Shown here: in pieces, positions 16,865 through 25,851 of the stretch
Numbering within the stretch: the stretch's first letter is position 1
Layout: each line of letters begins with the position of its first letter
Origin: Methanosarcina sp. Ant1
Lineage (GTDB): Archaea; Halobacteriota; Methanosarcinia; Methanosarcinales; Methanosarcinaceae
Assembly: GCA_001714685.2 (NCBI GenBank)
Contig: MDTP02000062.1
Location: forward strand, 1-36,838
DNA: 36,838 bases
Direction: 5' to 3'
Translations under genes and position numbers: made by a program
The notes under the pieces: generated by a model
Database searches by the model: none
The model's input: only the letters and a program-made list of their open reading frames with translations
What the model was told of the DNA's origin: nothing

Positions 16865-17935
16865 TCAAACCCATCTTTTCTTTTTAAAGTAAGAAAACAT
16901 GATAGTTCCTACTGAGGCCATGAACAGAAGGATTGCAGGATAGCCCCAGCGCCACTGGAGTTCAGGCATATACTCGAAGTTCATCCCATAAACGCCTGCT
17001 ACAAAAGTGAGGGGAATGAAGATGGTGGCTATCACTGTCAGGACCTTCATAATATCATTCATTTTATTGCTTACGCTTGAAAGGTAAATATCCACCATTG
17101 AAGCCAGAATCTCCCTAAAATCTTCGACTGAATCTATCACCTGGATAGTATGATCATAGACGTCTCTCAGGTAAATCTGGGTAGTATCCTTAATAATTTC
17201 CGACTCAATTTTCTGCATACCATTGATTAACTCCCTGAGAGGCCAAACAGACTTACGAAGGGTGATCATGATCCTTTTGAATTTCTGGATAGTTCTGATA
17301 GTTTCAGGGCTGGGCTGTATGACCAATTCATCCTCAAGTTCCTCAATTTCCTCTCCAAAATGTTCAAGAATCAAGAAATAATTGTCAATCACTGCATCTA
17401 TAAGGCCATAGGCAAGATAATCCACTCCGTTTTTCCGGAGGCGAGAAGCTGGATTTTTGAGCCTCTCCCTTAAGGGATCGAAAACGTCTACCTCTCTTTC
17501 CTGAAAAGAAAGAATATAATTGTAACCGAAGACGATGCTTACCTGATCTATAATAATCTCGTTCTTTTCCTTATCAAGAAGCATCATTTTTAAAACAGTA
17601 TATACATAGGAGTCATAATCTTCCATCTTGGGCCTCTGTGCGGTATTTAGCACGTCTTCGAGGGTAAGAGGATGAATATGAAAATAGCTCCCGAGCTTTT
17701 CTATAACCTCTATTTGATCGAGCCCATCAACATCTATCCATAAATTCATACCTGGCTGGTCCTTAAAGGCCAAGCACTCTTCAACACTATTCAGTTCCTT
17801 TTCTACAATTCTTTCACTATTATACGCCACAATTTTGATTATGACTTTATCGATCTTTTTATCCCCAATGTGAACAAGAGTTCCAGGCGCAAGCCCTACC
17901 TTTACCCCTCTTTTCCTGAAAGTTCCCCGTTTCAC
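16865..17935 (-). CDS. corA: CorA-type magnesium/divalent-cation channel
   Basis: This is a 356-residue CorA homologue. A soluble N-terminal domain (about 1-290) contains WIDVDGLDQIEVIEKLG and FHIHPLTLEDVLN, followed by the long stalk helix and two C-terminal membrane helices. The pore signature YGMNF (about residue 317) ends the first helix, and the protein ends in the basic KKKRWV typical of the inner ring. It would form a pentamer that imports Mg2+ (or Co2+/Ni2+). Start is GTG 17935 with AGAGGTGAGG about 10 bases upstream. It is divergent from the TM-repeat gene at 18099 and shares a 163-bp promoter region with it. Confidence 0.93.
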   Translation of the reverse strand: MKRGTFRKRGVKVGLAPGTLVHIGDKKIDKVIIKIVAYNSERIVEKELNSVEECLAFKDQPGMNLWIDVDGLDQIEVIEKLGSYFHIHPLTLEDVLNTAQRPKMEDYDSYVYTVLKMMLLDKEKNEIIIDQVSIVFGYNYILSFQEREVDVFDPLRERLKNPASRLRKNGVDYLAYGLIDAVIDNYFLILEHFGEEIEELEDELVIQPSPETIRTIQKFKRIMITLRKSVWPLRELINGMQKIESEIIKDTTQIYLRDVYDHTIQVIDSVEDFREILASMVDIYLSSVSNKMNDIMKVLTVIATIFIPLTFVAGVYGMNFEYMPELQWRWGYPAILLFMASVGTIMFSYFKKKRWV

Positions 17936-18098
17936 GGCTCTGCCTCACCTCTTAATAAAAATAAATACTTTAATTAATTGAAGCTTCATTGATTTAAGCC
18001 TGTGCACATTTTTTGCATGAATATATATATTAAGTTATTTAAACAGTTGGGCTTGTTTTCAACATACAGGACCGTCAGTTCAAAAATAAGCCGTTAAA

Positions 18099-19133
18099 AT
18101 GTTTACAGATAATATTATCAGCTGGTTGGATAATATATATATTGCGTTTTTCCGAAGATTGGGAAATTTGGAAAAACTATCATTTTTAAACAAAAATATA
18201 GGAGTGGTTAATCTGGTTGGGAATGAAATCACGAATAGTTTAATCAATATGGTTGATCAGTTTATTGCGTTTATTCCGACTCTTGTAGCAATTATCGTTC
18301 TTATCATCTTGGGGAAAATTGTAGGAACCTTTCTTGGAAAGCTTGGTGCAAAGGTGCTTGATAAGGTAGGACTCGATGACCTGATTGACAGAACTGTCAT
18401 AGGTGGAATGATAAAAAGAGGGCAGATGAGTACGGTAGGTTTTTTTGATGCAGTCATCCGATGGTTTGTCTACATCATCTTTGCTATGGTCATCCTTGAT
18501 CTTCTTAATATCCAGGCAGTGAATAATTTCGTCAGTCTGATAGTATTCTATATCCCGCTCTTGATCTCTGCCTTTGTTGTACTGCTTATAGGCTTACTGA
18601 TTGTGGATTTCATCAGCGATCTAATCAAAAGATTACTCGTTGCAGCCGGGATAGATGAGAAGTTTGAAAAAACAGCTTTTGGGGCTTCAGTCGTATCTGG
18701 AGGACTGACCGCTTCAGGAATTATAGCAGGACTTATCAGACTATTTGGTTATCTGATGTTTCTTACTGCGGCATCCGATATTCTACGGCTAACCATGCTT
18801 ACCCAGCTGCTGATAAGTATTACTCAGTATCTGCCACGCCTCTTTACAGGTATCCTGGTCCTGATGATAGGAGTCCTGTTTATTGACATAGTTATGGACT
18901 ATCTGAGCGGTACTGTCAAGGGCATGAATATAGAAGGAGCAGAAATAATTCTTCCTCTTCTGAGGGGTTTCCTGTTTCTCATCGTGATCCTGGTTGCACT
19001 GGATACGATGCTGGTTAATACTAGCATCCTCTACCTGTTCTTCGGACCGCTGGCATGGGGAATTGCAGTCGTGGTCGCGTTCAAATACGGAGTTAAAGAC
19101 GCAATTGTTGCGTATGCAAAGGAAAGGAAGTAA
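18099..19133 (+). CDS. Membrane protein with conserved TM-helix repeats (MscS-related)
   Basis: The 344-residue protein has no MscS beta domain but carries several amphipathic hydrophobic helices of the 'conserved TM helix' type: LVAIIVLIILGKIVGTFLG + VGLDDLID, FVVLLIGLLIVDFISDLIKR + AGIDEKF, and ILVLMIGVLFIDIVMDYLSG. Each is followed by a short segment, so it is built from about three internal repeats with other membrane spans between. Such proteins occur beside mechanosensitive channel genes; the function is unproven. ATG 18099 is preceded by TATATATATTAAG near 18020. It is read away from corA. Confidence 0.8.
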   Translation: MFTDNIISWLDNIYIAFFRRLGNLEKLSFLNKNIGVVNLVGNEITNSLINMVDQFIAFIPTLVAIIVLIILGKIVGTFLGKLGAKVLDKVGLDDLIDRTVIGGMIKRGQMSTVGFFDAVIRWFVYIIFAMVILDLLNIQAVNNFVSLIVFYIPLLISAFVVLLIGLLIVDFISDLIKRLLVAAGIDEKFEKTAFGASVVSGGLTASGIIAGLIRLFGYLMFLTAASDILRLTMLTQLLISITQYLPRLFTGILVLMIGVLFIDIVMDYLSGTVKGMNIEGAEIILPLLRGFLFLIVILVALDTMLVNTSILYLFFGPLAWGIAVVVAFKYGVKDAIVAYAKERK

Positions 19134-19183
19134 TCTCTTCCTTTCATTTATTTTGACCTCAGTTTGACAGTGCAAATTCCATT

Positions 19184-19261
19184 TATAGTCGGCACGGGAA
19201 ATATTTACACTTTATAAATATGGTTCTATTCTAAGAATAGTGTTCAAAAGTTTAATTAATT
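19184..19261 (+). repeat. 78-bp dispersed repeat, copy 1
   Basis: This stretch, from TATAGTCGGCACGG to TTTAATTAATT, matches the reverse complement of 24432-24509 over its full length with about ten substitutions and no gap. It contains ATATTTACACTTTATAAAT, which looks like a TATA promoter element. The two copies face each other across the translation gene cluster. No coding frame is shared. Confidence 0.8.
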
Positions 19262-19345
19262 GATCCGTTGACTACAGTTTAAGAGAAAGGATAAACGCGG
19301 AAAACGCAGAAAGCGCGGAAAAAACTGTAATTTTGAAATTTAGTC

Positions 19346-19516
19346 TTTTAATTAGTCCTCTTGAGCGAAGCGAAAAGGACAGCGCACTGCAGAGCCGCAA
19401 CTCTGCCGAAAAGGACCGCGTACTCCCGAGGCGCAATTCGGGCGAGGCGCAATTCGGGCGAGGCGCAATTCGGGTGGCGCAATTCGGGTGGCGCAATTCG
19501 GGTGGCGCAATTTTGG
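19346..19516 (+). repeat. Mosaic repeat with tandem GGCGCAATTCGGG units
   Basis: Nothing codes in 19134-19584. After CTCTTGAGCGAAGCGAAAAG and GAGCCGCAACTCTGC, both also present in reverse at 33835-33962, six tandem units follow: three of 15-16 bp starting GAGGCGCAATTCGGG (19428-19474), then three of 14 bp starting TGGCGCAATT (19475-19516). The block is GC-rich against an A/T-rich background. It is probably an expanding extragenic repeat; function unknown. Confidence 0.75.
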
Positions 19517-19584
19517 TACTTGATGATAAATTAATCTGCCCCATTTTGTGAAGTGTTGATTTTTACTGTGGAGACTAACACCTA

Positions 19585-20199
19585 TCAGATTTCTTTACTT
19601 GCAGCTTCAGATAAAGCCCTTATGTGGAACTCGGAGTCAAGCTCATCTGCAAGCTTTTTACATTTTTCCAGATCTATTTCGGACACGTTAACTACTGTAA
19701 CTCTTGTACTGATTCCTGCTTTTCTAGCTTCCTTTATAAAATCAAGTACTGCTCCGTAAGCGTTTTTGTTAATTGGTCTGCAAAGTTTGTTATACTTTTC
19801 TTCTGACTCGGCGTTCAGGCTAACAGAGATGGAATCTATTCCTGCGTTTTTCAATTCGAGTATTACATTTTTTTCTGGATTTATAAGAGCTGCTTGTCCG
19901 TTGGTATCAAGCCTGACTCTAATATTTCGGATTTTAAGCCAGCGTGTCACTGCAAGCACAACATCGAACCTGAGTGTAGGTTCTCCAAGGCCTGTGAATA
20001 CGATTTCTTTGTATTTTGAAAAATCCTGTATTTCAAGGGCTTCAATGACCTCCTCTGCTGACGGTTCTTTTGAAAGCCTCAGGTCATATCCGTGAACTCC
20101 GTCTGCAAAGTTGCGGATGCAAAAGATACAGTCTGCACTGCAACGATTTGTAAGGTTAATGTATAGGTTTTTGTAAGCTTCGTAGCAAATTGTGTCCAT
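19585..20199 (-). CDS. Radical SAM protein, TatD-associated type
   Basis: The 204-residue protein has the radical SAM cluster motif RCSADCIFCIRN (CX3CX2C; Cys20, Cys24, Cys27), the GGE-like strand VFTGLGEPTLR, and later strands ISVSLNAESEEKYNKLCRP. It uses SAM and a [4Fe-4S] cluster to make a 5'-deoxyadenosyl radical. The short form and the sequence around CIRN resemble the group often linked to TatD nucleases; no TatD gene is in the window and the substrate is unknown. I start at ATG 20199: an upstream in-frame ATG (20232) lies at the edge of the TATA box TTATAAATA (20228-20220), which is centred 25 bases before ATG 20199, so the mRNA is probably leaderless. Confidence 0.82.
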   Translation of the reverse strand: MDTICYEAYKNLYINLTNRCSADCIFCIRNFADGVHGYDLRLSKEPSAEEVIEALEIQDFSKYKEIVFTGLGEPTLRFDVVLAVTRWLKIRNIRVRLDTNGQAALINPEKNVILELKNAGIDSISVSLNAESEEKYNKLCRPINKNAYGAVLDFIKEARKAGISTRVTVVNVSEIDLEKCKKLADELDSEFHIRALSEAASKEI

Positions 20200-20219
20200 G
20201 CGAATCAAAATTATTACAT

Positions 20220-20228
20220 TATTTATAA
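20220..20228 (-). promoter_or_regulatory. TATA box of the radical SAM gene
   Basis: TTATAAATA on the minus strand is centred about 25 bases upstream of ATG 20199. This places transcription start at or next to the start codon and argues against the longer reading from 20232. Confidence 0.6.
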
Positions 20229-20399
20229 CCATAACGCATTAATTCATTTTTTATGCAGAAACTGGAGACACTCTTATATACACTAATATACACTAATTTT
20301 TTATTGCTTACTTCTGTTTTTAGGTTATGATTCGTGTTTTCAAGCAGAAAGTTTATAGGTAATTATGTACTTCTAAGGTTCGATCTGCGGTATTTAGCA

Positions 20400-20553
20400 A
20401 GCAGTATATATATTTCAACTGATTTACTCTCCGCATTGAAGTATTTCAGGTTCTTTTTTAGGAATTTGGATTTTCAATGTTGATAGATATGTGTTAAAAA
20501 ACCTATGATTGATGAAAAATTGCGGTATTCGCAATTTCGAAGGAGAAACTTAA
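20400..20553 (+). promoter_or_regulatory. Promoter and leader of the ribosomal gene cluster
   Basis: AGTATATATATTTC (about 20403-20416) is a strong TATA candidate. Transcription from about 20435 gives a leader of roughly 120 bases ending in AAGGAG (20540-20545), nine bases before the L7Ae ATG. The leader is long for an archaeal mRNA and could carry regulation; L7Ae is known to control its own mRNA through a kink-turn in some archaea, but no clear kink-turn was identified by eye. Confidence 0.5.
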
Positions 20554-20916
<363 letters not shown>

Positions 20917-20925
20917 TCCTAATGA

Positions 20926-21162
<237 letters not shown>

Positions 21163-21178
21163 GAAAGCGGTGAGATAG

Positions 21179-21367
<189 letters not shown>

Positions 21368-21407
21368 CAGATAGAATTGCCAAATTCGGTATTGTTAAGG
21401 TGTCCAT

Positions 21408-21857
21408 ATGGAACAGACATACGTTATGGTGAAACCTGACGGAGTCCAGCGCGGGCTTGTTGGAGAGATTATTTCCAGAATAGAAAGGCGGGGTCTCAAA
21501 ATTGTCGCCCTCAGGATGAACGTTATCAGTGAAGCCACTGCAAAAGAACACTACAGTGAACATGCAGCCAGGTCTTTCTTTCCCTCCCTTATTGAATTCA
21601 TCACCTCCGGCCCCTCCGTCTCAATGGTAGTTGTCGGAAAAGATGCAATTCGGGTTATGAGAGCTATAAACGGGGCTACAAATCCTGTAGACGCGGCTCC
21701 AGGAACTATCCGTGGGGATCTTACTCTGGATGTGGGCAGAAACGTAGTTCATGCATCCGATTCCCCAGACGCTGCAGCAAGAGAAATTGCAATTCACTTT
21801 AAGGACTCAGAAATCCTGAAATATTCCAGGATCGATGAGGCCTGTCTGTACGAATAA
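21408..21857 (+). CDS. ndk: Nucleoside diphosphate kinase
   Basis: The enzyme moves the gamma phosphate from ATP to other NDPs through a phosphohistidine. The 149-residue protein starts [20 protein letters not shown], with the active-site motif [16 protein letters not shown] (His115) and catalytic/binding residues in [24 protein letters not shown] at about 21396-21401 precedes the ATG. Its position between L24e and aIF5B is common in archaea and ties GTP supply to translation. Confidence 0.97.
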   Translation: MEQTYVMVKPDGVQRGLVGEIISRIERRGLKIVALRMNVISEATAKEHYSEHAARSFFPSLIEFITSGPSVSMVVVGKDAIRVMRAINGATNPVDAAPGTIRGDLTLDVGRNVVHASDSPDAAAREIAIHFKDSEILKYSRIDEACLYE

Positions 21858-22012
21858 AGCAGGTATATCAAAGCTTTTTTGTGTTCCTGAAATTTTCAGG
21901 GCACGATTTCAGCCTTTGTTTATACGGTACCTGCGATATGGGTCCGTAGGGAAAACCTGGACCCTTCTGGACCTGCAGCGAATAAGACGCGGGAATGAGA
22001 GAGGTTTTGCAT

Positions 22013-23791
22013 ATGACCGACAAGAAAAATTTGAGGACTCCTATAGTCTGCGTGATGGGGCACGTCGACCACGGTAAAACTACTCTGCTGGACAAGATCA
22101 GGGGTACTGCAATTGTTAGCGGAGAAGCTGGGGCTATCACTCAGCATATAGGAGCAACTGAAGTCCCGATAGATGTGATTGTCGATAAGCTTGGAGATCC
22201 AAGACTTCGAGACCGTTTCATAGTACCCGGGCTGCTCTTTATCGATACGCCTGGACACCACGCCTTTACAACTCTGAGGAGCAGGGGAGGCGCCCTTGCC
22301 GATCTTGCGATTGTTGTATTGGACATAAATGAAGGTTTCAAGCCCCAGACCTACGAAAGCCTGCAGATTTTAAAGCGATTTAAGACTCCTTTTGTTGTCG
22401 TTGCCAATAAGATAGACAGAATTGGTGGATGGGTTTCTCAAAAAGACCTGCCTTTTGCTGCTACTTTCAAGAAACAGTCCGAACAGGTCCAGTCCCGGCT
22501 TGAGACAAAGCTCTACGAGATAATAGGTGAACTATACAACCAGGGCTTTGCAGCAGAACGTTACGACCGGGTTACAAACTTCCAGAATACTCTTGGAGTA
22601 GTGCCTGTAAGTGCTGTTACAGGAGAAGGTATTCCTGATGTCCTGATGGTACTCCTAGGACTAGCCCAAAAGTTTCTCGAAGCAAACCTGCAGTACAGCG
22701 CCAACGGCCCAGGAGTCGGGACTGTGCTTGAGGTGAAAGAAGAAAAAGGACTAGGGGCAACGCTTGACGTTATCCTCTATGACGGTATGTTGAAAAAAGG
22801 GGATACTGTTGTTATAGGAAGTTTGGGGGAGCCAATTCAGACCAAGGTACGGGCTCTTTTAAAGCCCAGAGAACTCTCAGAGATCCGCTATGAAAGCAAG
22901 TTTCAGCAGGTAAATAAGATTACTGCTGCAGCTGGTGTTAAGATCTCCGCTCCAGGTCTAGAAGGTGCCCTTGCGGGTGCCCCTATAAGAGTTGCTACAG
23001 AAGAAACCCTTGAAGAAATTGTAGCGCAGGTAAAGTCCGAGATTGATGCGGTCAGGATTGATACTGGTTCAGAAGGGATTCTGATAAAAGCAGATACACT
23101 CGGCTCCCTTGAAGCCCTTGTCCATGAGTTCCGGAAAGATAAAGTCCTTATCAGGAAAGCGGAGGTAGGGGACATCTCACACAGGGACGCGGTCGAGGCT
23201 TCTACAGTTGAAGACTCACTCTATTCGGTGATTATTGGTTTCAATGTCAAAGTTCACCCTGATGTTAGAGATTTCCTGCAGGAAAGTAGTAGTGTGAAGG
23301 TATTCACAAATGACGTAATCTACCGTCTGATTGAGGATTACCAGAAGTATGTAAAAGAACAGCAGGAAATATCTGAAAAGAAGATTTTCGAAACCATTAT
23401 CCGTCCTGGGAAATTTAAAGTTCTTCCAGGATGCGTGTTCCGCCAGAGCAAACCTGCCGTTGTCGGGGTAAGGGTGCTTGGAGGAGTCGTGAGGACAAAT
23501 GCGGATGTCATGCTTGAAAACGGAAGTGTCGTGGGCAAGATCAAAGGCCTACAGTCAGAAGGGGAAAATATTCCTTCTGCAAAAGTAGGCAAGGAAGTTG
23601 CAATGGCAATTGACGGCGCAACCGTAGGCAGACAAATCAAAGAAGGAGACGTGCTCTATATCAATGTGCCTGAGAGGCACGCCAAAGTTCTTGAGCACGA
23701 AATATACGACTCCCTTTCAACCGATGAAAAGGAAACTCTTGATATTTTCCTTGCACTCAAAAGAAAAGATAATCCTTTCTGGGCAAAATAA
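22013..23791 (+). CDS. infB: Translation initiation factor aIF5B
   Basis: This ribosome-dependent GTPase promotes subunit joining and placement of initiator tRNA. The 592-residue protein has G1 GHVDHGKTT (16-24), G3 IDTPGHHAF and G4 NKID, then the EF-Tu-like beta-barrel, the IF-2 domain 3 (IIVRADTLGSLEAL-like ILIKADTLGSLEALVHEF) and a C-terminal barrel. ATG 22013 is chosen because GAGAGG at about 21999-22004 is well spaced and MTDKKNLRTP matches the usual opening; an upstream ATG at 21995 would place the site inside the gene. A 155-bp gap after ndk holds a small hairpin (GGGTCC/GGACCC, 21940-21964) and no gene. Confidence 0.96.
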   Translation: MTDKKNLRTPIVCVMGHVDHGKTTLLDKIRGTAIVSGEAGAITQHIGATEVPIDVIVDKLGDPRLRDRFIVPGLLFIDTPGHHAFTTLRSRGGALADLAIVVLDINEGFKPQTYESLQILKRFKTPFVVVANKIDRIGGWVSQKDLPFAATFKKQSEQVQSRLETKLYEIIGELYNQGFAAERYDRVTNFQNTLGVVPVSAVTGEGIPDVLMVLLGLAQKFLEANLQYSANGPGVGTVLEVKEEKGLGATLDVILYDGMLKKGDTVVIGSLGEPIQTKVRALLKPRELSEIRYESKFQQVNKITAAAGVKISAPGLEGALAGAPIRVATEETLEEIVAQVKSEIDAVRIDTGSEGILIKADTLGSLEALVHEFRKDKVLIRKAEVGDISHRDAVEASTVEDSLYSVIIGFNVKVHPDVRDFLQESSSVKVFTNDVIYRLIEDYQKYVKEQQEISEKKIFETIIRPGKFKVLPGCVFRQSKPAVVGVRVLGGVVRTNADVMLENGSVVGKIKGLQSEGENIPSAKVGKEVAMAIDGATVGRQIKEGDVLYINVPERHAKVLEHEIYDSLSTDEKETLDIFLALKRKDNPFWAK

Positions 23792-23910
23792 CGCTGATTT
23801 GAGCACCAGCTTAGTTCATGATCGGTAAGGATTAAGGTATGAATTCGGTAACGAAGGCAAGGTAAGGCAAAGTAGTTATTAAAGATAAAACTGATATTGG
23901 AGGATTTCAC

Positions 23911-24321
23911 ATGGCAAGTTTCAAAGTTGTAATTTCTGACCCAAAAGAAGCGCGTGCTTACCAGCTCGACATTAAGGACGCTGAAGCAAACGCATTAATC
24001 GGAAAATCAATCGGTGACATTGTTGACGGTGCCATCTTTGGTCTCGCCGGCTATAAAGTCAAGATCACTGGCGGCTGCGACGGTAGTGGTTTTGTTATGA
24101 AACCGGATCTTCCGGGCCCCAGAAGGCAGAGAATTCTGCTTGCAGTAGGTGTAGGCTATACCCCCAAACTCCCTGGGCAGCGCAGGAGAAAAATGATGCG
24201 CGGCAAGGAAATTGCTCCGGATATTGTCCAGATCAATACCAAAGTCGTTGAATACGGGAGTAAATCCATAAAAGTTCTTCTAGGCCTCGAAAAAGCAGAA
24301 GGAGCCCCAGCAGCAGAGTGA
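23911..24321 (+). CDS. rps6e: Ribosomal protein S6e
   Basis: The 136-residue archaeal S6e is a small-subunit protein. It shows [50 protein letters not shown] and the basic stretch [13 protein letters not shown], all conserved. TTGGAGG at about 23897-23903 is a strong ribosome-binding site and a TATA-like TTATTAAAG lies just before it, so it may also have its own promoter. It ends the translation cluster. Confidence 0.96.
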   Translation: MASFKVVISDPKEARAYQLDIKDAEANALIGKSIGDIVDGAIFGLAGYKVKITGGCDGSGFVMKPDLPGPRRQRILLAVGVGYTPKLPGQRRRKMMRGKEIAPDIVQINTKVVEYGSKSIKVLLGLEKAEGAPAAE

Positions 24322-24358
24322 TTTCAAGTTCCGCCTGCGGGCGGGTCCTGAACACTCT

Positions 24359-24420
24359 TATTTCTGTATTCTTTCAGTTTTATTTTAGTTTTCTTTTAAT
24401 TTTATTTTCTTTTGATTATA
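24359..24420 (+). terminator. T-rich terminator after S6e
   Basis: Repeated T-runs (TTTCAGTTTTATTTTAG, TTTTCTTTTAATTTTATTTT) directly follow S6e. Poly-T tracts without a hairpin are the usual archaeal termination signal. Confidence 0.55.
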
Positions 24421-24431
24421 GTGAGCCCACG

Positions 24432-24509
24432 AATTAATTACACTTTTGAACATCATTCTTAAAACAGAACCAGATTTATAAAGTGTAAATATTTTCCGTG
24501 CTGACTATA
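24432..24509 (-). repeat. 78-bp dispersed repeat, copy 2 (inverted)
   Basis: Reverse complement of copy 1 at 19184-19261, same length. Read on the minus strand it contains the conserved ATATTTACACTTTATAAAT. It sits beyond the S6e terminator. If the TATA-like element is active it would point back toward S6e. Confidence 0.8.
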
Positions 24510-24543
24510 TTACTGTTTTTTATTACTTGATTTTAGTCATTTG

Positions 24544-24663
24544 ATGATCATAGTTAATCGGCAGATTATTTCGGTGGAACCTGAATATGAGATTTCCGTC
24601 CATTTCGTCTCGCGCCCAGGAAAGGTAGAGCCCAGGCTTAGAGCAATAAAAACGAAAACTTGA
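24544..24663 (+). CDS. Possible 39-residue ORF or gene remnant
   Basis: An ATG frame (MIIVNRQIISVEPEYEISVH then FVSRPGKVEPRLRAIKTKT) has more balanced base use than the A/T-rich sequence around it, which suggests it is or was coding. No ribosome-binding site is clear and no family is recognised. The rest of 24510-24825 is A-rich, with the purQ terminator at its end. Confidence 0.25.
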   Translation: MIIVNRQIISVEPEYEISVHFVSRPGKVEPRLRAIKTKT

Positions 24664-24794
24664 AGGAACTATTTAGCAACATTATTAGCTAAGGCTGTCA
24701 AACTGAGATTAAAAGAGAAGATAGGTCAAAGATATAAAAGATGGACAAGATAAAGATAAAACACATTAACAAAAAATAGAAACATGGATTAAGG

Positions 24795-24825
24795 AAATAA
24801 AAAAAGGATTAAAAAATAAGGCGGG
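24795..24825 (-). terminator. Poly-T terminator of purQ
   Basis: On the minus strand, T-runs (TATTTTTTAATCCTTTTTTT) follow the purQ stop at once, a typical archaeal termination tract. Confidence 0.5.
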
Positions 24826-25524
24826 TTAGAAATTTTCAGTAATATAATCCGCCATGGACTCAAAAACCCGCAGGCCATCATCTGAACCAAGGATTGATTC
24901 GGAAGCTCTTTCCGGATGGGGCATGAGGCCGAGAATGTTTCGCGAAGTGTTAACTATTCCTGCAATGTTTTCAAGAGAGCCGTTAGGATTAGCTGAATCC
25001 ATTACTTTTCCGTTTCCATCTACATAGCGGAAAACAACCTGCTCTTTTTCGTCAAGTTCTGCCAGAGTTTTTTCTTCGGCATAAAACTTCCCCTCCATAT
25101 GGGCAATCGGCATCCTGATAAGCTCGCCTTTCTTAAACTTCGAGGTAAAAGGTGTATCAACTGCCTCTACCCTGAGGTTGGTCCAGTGGCACCTGAATTT
25201 CGGGTACTCATTGGTTGTAAGGGCCCCTTCGAGAAGCCGGGCTTCGGTAAGAACCTGGAAGCCATTGCAAATTCCAAGGACAGGCTTTCCTTCGGCTGCA
25301 AGTTTTTTCACTGAGTCCATAATTGGAGTGCGGGCTGCAATTGCACCGGCTCTAAGATAGTCTCCGTAGGAAAAGCCGCCAGGAACAACGACTCCGTCAA
25401 AGCCTGTTAGGTCTTCCTGTTTGTACCAGACAGTCTCAGCATCTAAACCCAGGACATCTTTGAGGACGTGGAGGACGTCCAGATCGCAGTTTGTGCCTCC
25501 GAACTGAATAATGGCAATTTTCAT
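24826..25524 (-). CDS. purQ: Phosphoribosylformylglycinamidine synthase, glutaminase subunit PurQ
   Basis: PurQ releases ammonia from glutamine for the fourth step of purine synthesis, acting with PurL and PurS. The 232-residue class I glutaminase has VVVPGGFSYGDYLRAGAIA, the nucleophile elbow LGICNGFQ (Cys86) and the His-Glu motif MPHPERASES near the C-terminus, completing the triad. It lies 75 bp after purS on the same strand; purL is not in the window. Confidence 0.96.
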   Translation of the reverse strand: MKIAIIQFGGTNCDLDVLHVLKDVLGLDAETVWYKQEDLTGFDGVVVPGGFSYGDYLRAGAIAARTPIMDSVKKLAAEGKPVLGICNGFQVLTEARLLEGALTTNEYPKFRCHWTNLRVEAVDTPFTSKFKKGELIRMPIAHMEGKFYAEEKTLAELDEKEQVVFRYVDGNGKVMDSANPNGSLENIAGIVNTSRNILGLMPHPERASESILGSDDGLRVFESMADYITENF

Positions 25525-25599
25525 CTTTTTCCCTCAATCTTCAGCATTTCAAAATTTTTAGCTTTTCTGATGTTTCAATCCCTATCTGCAGGATAGCTC

Positions 25600-25851
25600 T
25601 CAGTTAAGCTCCTTGAGTTCGATTGTATAGTTGTGGACGATTGGGTTTGCAATAAGTTTCTGGCACATTTCATCAACCTTCTGTTGTGCAATATCTGCAG
25701 ATTCGGCTTCGAGCACGATTTCATACAACTTTGCGGTCTTTACGCTGCTGACTTCGTAGCCAAGGTGTCCGAGAGCCCTTTTTGCTGTAGTGCCTTCAGG
25801 GTCAAGCATGCCTGCTTTCTGTTCAATTGTAACTGTTGCCTGGTACTGCAT
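25600..25851 (-). CDS. purS: Phosphoribosylformylglycinamidine synthase subunit PurS
   Basis: The 83-residue small subunit bridges PurL and PurQ in the FGAM synthase complex. MQYQATVTIEQKAGMLDPEG, TTAKRALGHLGYEVSSVKTA and a C-terminal VHNYTIELKELN match the family. ATG 25851 is chosen: the upstream TTG frame start (25866) overlaps the ribosome-binding site TTGAGG. It leads a purS-purQ pair. Confidence 0.94.
   Translation of the reverse strand: MQYQATVTIEQKAGMLDPEGTTAKRALGHLGYEVSSVKTAKLYEIVLEAESADIAQQKVDEMCQKLIANPIVHNYTIELKELN

Noticed and set aside
20435-20553. Kink-turn autoregulatory element in the L7Ae leader
   Set aside because: No paired C-stem/NC-stem with tandem GA pairs could be identified by eye; left as a question, not a feature.
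21940-21964. Hairpin in the ndk-infB gap as a riboswitch or small RNA
   Set aside because: Only a six-pair stem with no further structure or conserved motif visible.
21835-22077. 80-codon frame overlapping ndk end and infB start
   Set aside because: It overlaps two certain genes in another frame and has no coding signature.
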